From positions 1 through 37,185 of the forward strand of contig JAIPMN010044568.1 of NCBI GenBank assembly GCA_020650975.1: a stretch of DNA of 37,185 nt, read 5' to 3'. Source of the stretch: Apostichopus californicus. Lineage: Eukaryota; Echinodermata; Holothuroidea; Aspidochirotida; Stichopodidae. The position numbers and the translations under genes were made by a program. Of the stretch, positions 27,101 through 36,100 are shown one piece after another (positions within the stretch are counted from its first letter, which is position 1; each line of letters begins with the position of its first letter). The notes beneath the pieces were generated by a model, which saw nothing but the letters and a program-made list of their open reading frames with translations, did no database searches and was not told the DNA's origin.

Positions 27101-30100
27101 CGGTCACATTTTAGAGAAAGACCATTTGTGTCTGCAGCCTCTCGTCTCTGGAACTAGTTAACACTGTTAATTTGAAACAGCTCCTAATGTTAATTCTTTT
27201 AATGGCAAGTTAGGACTCATCATTTCAGTTCTTATTTTGATTGTTTCAGCGCCATGAACAATTATATTTCTGCATATTCGGCAATTTAGAAATGTATTTA
27301 TTATTTTATTATTATTTATTTACTATTAAACAGTCTCTCACAACTCTATGGCAATAAACACAACAATAGGATTTTGAAGAACAAGAAATGGAATACATTT
27401 GTGCGGAAAGTTTTGCTCCACAGATTTCATTAATACTAACTTCAAATTTCCATAATTGTTGAGGCTTTTTTTATTGGAACTATAGCCTAACAATGTGCAT
27501 CAATATTTTCAAATGCAACCAAAAATATTAATTTCTCTTCAAAAGTTATCAATCACAGGGGTTGGAAGAGCCAAATCCCCATAATTTGTGCCATGACTCT
27601 GAGCCACATACCCTACCCCCCAACACTCTCACCCCCTGGTCTCCCCACCCTGCCTTCCCTGAGAAACTGCAGTCAAGATCAAACATGAACTTACTATCGA
27701 TGAAAATATCTTGTCCAGGAATGACAGTCTTAGATCACTGGTGGGCCAGACCTCGGGCCTCAAGGCCATCTTCAGCAGGCCCATGCACCTACGAGAGAGC
27801 TGTTCCCCCGGTGATCCCACCGAGGCCCCAGACTCATTCACCTGGCAGGCTAATCGGATCAAAAAGTTGACCACCGAGTCAGAGTGGACCTTGTCGACTT
27901 GACGGTTAGGGTCCGTGGAAGATTTGGGCGTCTGCAGGAGAAAAGACAGAGAGTGTGTGGGATGTTTTAGATGGCCGATCGAGTTTCATGATTTACTTTT
28001 GCAGGTATCACAATTCACATCCCTGCTACACCTCCACTGCACCCATATGCCTTGTACTAAAATGATGAGTTTGCATGTTATATAATTGCCTTTCAAGTGG
28101 TCTTTCCTTTATCTTTATTCTATCACTTTGATGGTAATAACAATTGCATGGTGAATAATATGTTTCAAATAGCTACACCTTTTGTAAAATTCTTTCTAAA
28201 ACAGATCTTTTCCAATGAAGTTTCCCCAGTTAAACATTCACTGAAAGCCACATATTACATGAAATCACGTTTAGACAGAAGTAGAATCTTACAATAAACA
28301 CTAACTTCTGGATGCTAAGAAACTGTTATTGCACTCCTGGACAGACGGAATATGAATATGTAGAAATAATTTACTTACAACTGGTGATGCTGGGCCAGAC
28401 GTAGAGCCATGCCTAGCTCTCTTGCTGTCTGGTTCTCCTCCAGAGCCAGCCTAGTGATTAAAACAAGTAAAAAAAATGTCAAAAAAAGAAATGGTATACA
28501 GTACTGCACAGAGATAGTTACCTCACAACATATTACATCACCGTTACAATTACAGTACTGCACAGAGATAGTTACCTCACAAACATTTTACATCACGGTT
28601 ATTATCAGAGTTCTACACAGAGATAGTTACCTCACAAACACATTAGATCATGGTTACCATTACAGTACTGCACAGAGATAGTTACCTCACAAACATATTA
28701 CATCACGATTACGATTACAGTAATACACAGAGATAGGACCTCACAAACTTTTACATCACGGTTACTATTACAGTAATGCACAGTGTTAGACTTCTAGAGC
28801 AAGAAGACTCTAAACATTCTCCTTAATGTGTGATTGCATAAACACGGAACTACGATGTTTCAATAGAGATGATTAAGCAGCAGCAGAATTAAAACTTGTT
28901 GCTATGGATACTATCTAAAGAAAGAGCAGGAATGAAGGGGGCAGCAGAGAACTGACAGAGGCTGAATCGAAAGTCCACATATACAATCTTCATGATTCCA
29001 AAAACAAAGGTTTGGTGACTTTAGTTTTATTTTCGATTATCCTAGCATAAAGAACTTCATCAACGAGCCACCTCCTGTTTGGAAGTCAACATTAGTCAGA
29101 ATTGGTACAGACACCACACTCTTGCAGTTTATCAAGCTGCCCCTCTCACACTAGCACCATTGGTGTTTATTATTTATACCTCTGTGTTGGTTTGTTCCTC
29201 ATCTTTAATCCTATTCATCTTTAATTCTATTAATATGCAGTTTATCAAGCTTCCCCTCTCAACTAACATCATTGGTGTTTATTATTTGTACCTCTGTCTT
29301 GGTTTGTTCCTCATCTTTAATCCTATTCATCTTTAATTCTATTAATATGCAGTTTATCAAGCTTCCCCTCTCAACTAGCATCATTTGTGTTTATTATTTG
29401 TACCTCTGTCTTGGTTTGTTCCTCATCTTTAATCCTATTCATCTTTAATTATATTAATATGCAGTTTCTCAAGCTTCCCCTCTCAACTTGCATCATTGGT
29501 GTTTATTATTTGTATCTCTGTGTTGGTTTGTTCCTCATCTTTAATCCTATTCATCTTTAATTATATTAATATGCAGTTTCTCAAGCTGCCCCTCTCAACT
29601 AGCATCATTGGTGTTTATTATTTGTACCTCTGTGTTGGTTTGTTTCTCATCTTTAATCCTATTCATCTTTAATTATATTAATATGCAGTTTATCAAGCTT
29701 TCCCTCTCAACTAGCATCATTGATGTTTATTATTTGTACCTCTGTGTTGGTTTGTTCCTCATCTTTAATCCTATTCATCTTTAATTCTATTAATATGCAG
29801 TTTCTCAAGCTGCCCCTCTCAACTAGCATCATTGGTGTTTATTATTTGTACCTCTGTGTTGGTTTGTTTCTCATCTTTAATCCTATTCATCTTTAATTAT
29901 ATTAATATGCAGTTTATCAAGCTTTCCCTCTCAACTAGCATCATTGGTGTTTATTATTTGTACCTCTGTGTTGGTTTGTTCCTCATCTTTAATCCTATTC
30001 ATCTTTAATTCTATTAATATGCAGTTTATCAAGCTTCCCCTCTCAACTTGCATCATTGGTGTTTATTATTTGTATCTCTGTGTTGGTTTGTTCCTCATCT

Positions 30101-33100
30101 TTAATCCTATTCATCTTTAATTATATTAATATGCAGTTTATCAAGCTGCCCCTCTCAACTAGCATCATTGGTGTTTATTATTTGTACCTCTGTGTTGGTT
30201 TGTTTCTCATCTTTAATCCTATTCATCTTTAATTATATTAATATGCAGTTTATCAAGCTTTCCCTCTCAACTAGCATCATTGGTGTTTATTATTCGTACC
30301 TCTGTCTTGGTTTGTTCCTCATCTTTAATCTTATTCATCTTTAATTATATTAATATGCAGTTTATCAAGCTGCCCCTCTCAACTAGCATCATTGGTGTTT
30401 ATTATTTGTACCTCTGTGTTGGTTTGTTCCTCATCTTTAATCCTATTCATCTTTAATTCTATTAACATGCAGTTTATCAAGCTGCCCCTCTCAACTAGCA
30501 TCATTGGTGTTTATTATTTGTACCTCTGTGTTGGTTTGTTCCTCATCTTTCATCCTATTCATCTTTAATTCTATTAATATGCAATTTATCAAGCTGCCCC
30601 TCTCAACTAGCATCATTGGTGATTATTATTAATACCTCTGTGTTGGATTGTTCCTCGTCTTTAATCCTCTGAAGCTCCCACTTGATGATGACCTCCACCA
30701 GGTCCACCACCAGTTTGCGGTGCTCCATCGATGAATTTTGGGTGTAGCCCAACCTCTGGATGGAGTAGACGATGGTCTGGATCAGGTGATGGCGTACTGG
30801 GTAATATACCTTGTAGTGACGGTTGATCAGTTGCCTGTGGTAATGACAGTAGAAAAGGATATGAACAGATGACATTTCTGTACTGTTACCTTAATCCAGG
30901 CCGACTACCAAGGATAACTGCTTCCTGATGAGGCATATAGCAAAGTTGCTAAAAATACAAGGAATCTTTAAAATGGTACCAACATTAAGTTAAACTTTAT
31001 GGAATAGAAAGAATATCAGGTTACAACGAATTAAAAACTACAAGAATTTAATGACAAACAGAACTTAAGAACAAATGTGAGTATCAAACTGTAGATTAAT
31101 GGGACAATATTAGTAATTGACCATTGGTGCCACAGAAAATTACTTTTATGGTTTATTATAATAAGATTATAGTTGGTAACAGAGTGAAGATGCCAAAGGA
31201 GAAAACTTAGGAGTAACCAACTGTAGAAGACTATAACAATAAAAGTCACTAACTGATGGTGTCTGAGGGTGTGAAGTGGCTAATTGGTGACCTTGTAAAG
31301 GGAAGTACTTAGGAATAACCAATTGTAGATAACTATGACAATAACAGTCACTTACTGATGGTGTCTGAGGGTATGAAGTTGCTAATTGGTGACCGTGTAA
31401 AAAGAAGTACTTAGGAGTAACCAACTGTAGAAGACTATAACAATAAAAGTCAATGACTGATGGTGTCTGAGGGTAGGAAGTTGCTAATTGGTGACCTTGT
31501 AAAGGGGAGTACTTAGGAGAAACCTACTGATGGTGTCTGAGGGTATGAAGTTGCTGTGACTAGCACAATTGGTGACCGTGTAAAGGGAAGTAGTACAACA
31601 GTAGTTTAACTTTTGATACAAAACAGTCGAGTATCAAAGTGTTTCATCTCCAGGACAATATAGTGGTATCTGACTGATGGTGCCAGAAAGGTATCAAGTT
31701 TCTGGTGAGTTTTACACCGATGGTGTAACAACAAGAGTAAACAGCGACTTACAACATATGAACCAATTGAGCCGTGGTGTATCCTTCCTCAACGATGATC
31801 TTTTTGGTCCAGTGCATCAGCATGGTGTTGCCGTCCTCCATCCTCTGGGGTAGGACCGGGGTCAGGATATCCAGGGCCTGACGTACCACCCCCTTAGCCT
31901 CCAAGGCATGGGCCTTCAAGAGACTATGGAATACCTGGAAAGACGACCGAGAAATTACACGATATAGATGTTAGAGACTTCTGTACAATATTTGAAGAAG
32001 ACAAATTATTAAATATTAGAAGAAAAAAAGGTTGATACATATTTGTAATTATCTTTCCATTCTGCTTGCTTATAGTTGTCAAGAGAGTTCTTTACCAAAC
32101 ACATGAAATTTTGAACAACTCATCAGCTTTTGAATTTTACCGTAATATCAGTATTCCTGTGAATGGCAAACTTGGTGCTGGTATGTGGTTACAGAAAGTG
32201 TACTTTGCATTTGAAAGTCACATATGCCTCATATATCATATTGCTAATCACTACCAAAGGACACATTTACTACAACTGAGTAATTTTTCTGTACCTTAAG
32301 GACAATTTTCTTGTGAATGGCAAACTTTGCGATGGTATGCGATAGCAGTAAATGTCCGTAATACTTGGTAGTTGGATCCACACAGTTCTTCTGGATCAGA
32401 CACGGCCAGGCAAATGTCATCAACCGGCGTAACTTTGATCCCTGACGCCTGAAACGATCCAGGACAGAAAAAGAGGTATGAACAGATGAGCAAATCAGAA
32501 ACTACTTACATAGGATTTGTAACTTAGAAATGATTTATCAACTTCAATAGCAATTAGGTTTTGCAATCATAAGACATAAAGTTCAGAAATATTCACTTTT
32601 TATTCAATGAAAACCAATTAGAATTCTCATGAAACTGGAAAATTGGAATAATTGAAAAATGTTAGATTAATTTATCATCTTGTTCACATACTTAACCCTC
32701 GAGGCTATACTAAAAGTAACTTAAAAACACAAAAACCTGTTCTTTCTTTTAATATCGCCATAATTGGTTTTACACATCTCAATGAAATGCTAGACATTGT
32801 ATGATTTTTTTTCCCAGTCACATTAATAATGTTTATCAAGATGTGAGGAGAGTAACCTACTTGTCTGCTGTGTCGTGGATATGTGGTGCCGCTTTCTCCA
32901 CCAAGAGGGCGCCAAACTGGAGCAGGAGGATCCTGAGGGCGTCTGATGTTCCGTGAGGATTGTCAGGGTCGATGACCTTACTGATGAAGACAGACACCAA
33001 GTTATCTGGACTATTTTGGCTGGGATTGGGTGGTCCCCCGATAAGCTGCAAATAAGCAAAACATAGTTAGAAATTTTTGTGCGAAAATTTCAAAAGTGTT

Positions 33101-36100
33101 TTGAACCTCAAAAACTAAATGAGATATATGATAAAATATTGCTTATATGAAAACATAAATAATATAAGATACAAGACCATCACCAGTGTTTCTTGTCAGT
33201 GGTGAAATCCTTGAAGCTGTTTCAAGTATTAGATCATCATGTTTACCGTCCCTTTTGCTTCACCGAGAATAATCATAATACAGATCACAGTGTGTAGGTG
33301 GAAGATGTACATTCAGCTGAACAGTGGATATGCTTGCAGTAAAATTATTTTACAATTTAATTGTGGTGGAAGAAATAACTGTCAAGAACGTTCTCTCACA
33401 TTTATACAGACGGTTGATATCGTCTGATATTAACTACTGAGATGAGGTTATATTTAATCTAGTATGTTTACAGTCTTCTTTGAGCTCAGCAATTCTGAGG
33501 TTTTGAAGAATTTACCTTATTTTTAGATAAATTATTTGACAATACACTACTGTAAATCTTTGAATAAATCTTTGAATAAATGTCAGAGAAATCATTCTCT
33601 GAATATGCAACGGTCATTGAAAGACTGCAAATACGGCTCAACGACTCGCAGGTTTCTCGATAATCAAAAGTGGGGAGGGTCAGGGATAAAGAGAATTAAA
33701 ATCCAAAAGAGAGATTGGTATTAGCACTGCAAGAGAAATAGTAAGAGATGAAAAAGACAGGGCTGAGAGTGAGTCGCTGATTAACTGTCCAACCCTTGAA
33801 TGCCCGGTTACCTAAAACCAGCATATTCGTTGAGAGTTTCCACTCGATCTTACCTCATCTCCTTCTCCTTTATCGAAAGATGCAGCAAACATGGGAATGA
33901 TGACGTATTGCAGAGCAGCTGCTATCAGCTCCTGAGGGGAACTCTTGTCCATGTACAGTGCCACAAACGTAAAGAACACTTTCCTCTTTTGCTCCACCAC
34001 GTAACCCTGGAGGATGAAAACAATAAAACACAAAATAGGAAGACAAACATCATTTACCCAATGCTTGGAAAGGAAAGGCAATCCAAAGACAGATTGATGA
34101 ATAAATTATGGCTAAAAGAAAAAAGATATGAATATTAGTCAAACCAATACTTGAACAATCGATTTACAATACAGAAACGACTAGGGAAAAGACAAATATT
34201 CTTGAAAAGCTTGTTGGCTAGAACAGGATTCAAAACCAATGAACTGAGGGTAGCTATCTAGTTAGCCCTTTGGTTGGTGACTATCCCTATTTTATAGTCA
34301 AAATAAAACATCTGGGAATTTGACTTGAAAAATAACAGGACTCTAGAATTGTCATCCTCACAACTTTGACTCCAGAATAACTATTGTAGAAAGAGACAGA
34401 CATTCTTTTTTTACTTAATAGAGTTAATGTTTTGACCAATTTTTCCATTGCAAATTTGTATAAAAGTGAAGTACAACAGTTGCCTTCAAGTCGAAGAAAT
34501 AATTGTACACTTTTAAAGTCTGTTATATATCATATTAAAAGAGACAGACATTTTTTTTTTAACATACTGCTTTATCTACTGCCAAAATCCTGTTTAGATT
34601 TAAATACATTACATTCGAAGGGCCTATGTTTTGATCCTGGCAAGATCTTCTTCACTTTATCAGGATGTTACAGGAGATCCTACCAGAATGGACTCATAAG
34701 GCCCTCTAACTTTTATAAATAAATAACAAAACTTTCCAAATAATCTCTAGAAATTGACCATACTAGCATTCAAGTTCAGCTTATTCTTGCTCATTAAACA
34801 TTTGTTTTACCTTTGCAATTTTTTCTTCGATGAATTCTCTCACAAACTGAAAGTTTGGCATGTAACGTTTGATGAAGACTCTCAACAGCTGAAAGACCAG
34901 CTCCACGTTATCAGGATGTTGCCTAAAAGAACAAAGAAAATAGATAAAATCAGAAAAAAATATCTTAAATTTCAAACTGGAGCTGCTTGATGGTAGGTTT
35001 TGTTATGGGGGATGGAGATGGCAGAACCAGGGAGGGGGGGGGGGGGATTCAGCTTATTTATTTATACTTCTATATATCAACACACAGCAATAATCAATGC
35101 TGGAAGTATATATAAAACTTACTGTTACAACAATTCTCTCTTTTAATATGTGTAATCTTTTTTCATTTTTTCAATTATAAATTTAGACACTTCTCCAAAA
35201 TTCATTCCTATTACATAATGTGTTAACACTTCCAAACTAATCAAACTTTTCTGAGATACACAACCAATTCCCAACAGCATTATTTCAGAATATCTGTTTT
35301 CGTTTATAACTTCCATGAAACATGCATCATACATGTTCAATATGCCTAAACTCACATAACCAATGATGTATACAAATCTTAGGCAAACACTAGCAAAACT
35401 TGATTCACAATAAAACACGGGGGTGAATAAATAAATAAATACATAAATAACAAACAAACAGTACAATGTTACAAATCAACTGAAATGCAATCAAACAGTG
35501 TCCGATCACCAAACGATTTTCCAGCGTACTCGGACACCAGTTCAGCAATGACGTTAATCCAAACAAATGAGTAAAACTGAGACAAAGAGTTTGCAGCGTT
35601 CTTGAATATTAATTAACAAATTAGAGCCTTACTGTGCATAGTTGATGAGACATTTTGCCAGTAGCTTGGGTTCATTCCAGTGGGAGGTGCTGACATTATC
35701 GTTAATGTGCCTTTCTTGAAAGGCATCTGAAATCCAGATACGTCGCAGATGGTTTAACTGCGGAAAAAAATAGATGAAAAAAAAAGAAGGAAACATCAGG
35801 TCTTCGTTATCATGACCTGTCTTCAGCTTTGGCCCTTAAATAGATTGTGCCTTGCTTGAAAACATCAGTCTTACACAATTCTAAATCGAGCAGTATGTTG
35901 TGAAATTCAATACACATGTCACATAAACAATTTCAATTGTTGAATTAATTTAACGATAGAAATATTAAATTATATTGACAATATAATTTGCAGGATCCTA
36001 AATGCTACATGTGAGAGGTAACTCACATATCGGAATGAGGAGTAGTAGATGGTCGGTAAACAGATAAATATTTGATCATCAATTAAAATATCTTGCCTTA

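Noticed and set aside
28375..28563. Open frame reading LALEENQTARELGMALRLAQ at exon 9
   Set aside because: The neighbouring exons are both in phase 0; this frame would break the reading. The phase-0 frame (PDSKRARHGST) joins them cleanly.
29123..30635. CRISPR-like regular spacing of the 112-bp array
   Set aside because: There are no unique spacers; the whole unit is repeated, in an intron of an animal gene.
33170..33245. Box C/D snoRNA in the intron after exon 4
   Set aside because: ATGATGA and CTGA occur on the minus strand but only about 45 nt apart, without terminal stem or clear D' and C' boxes.
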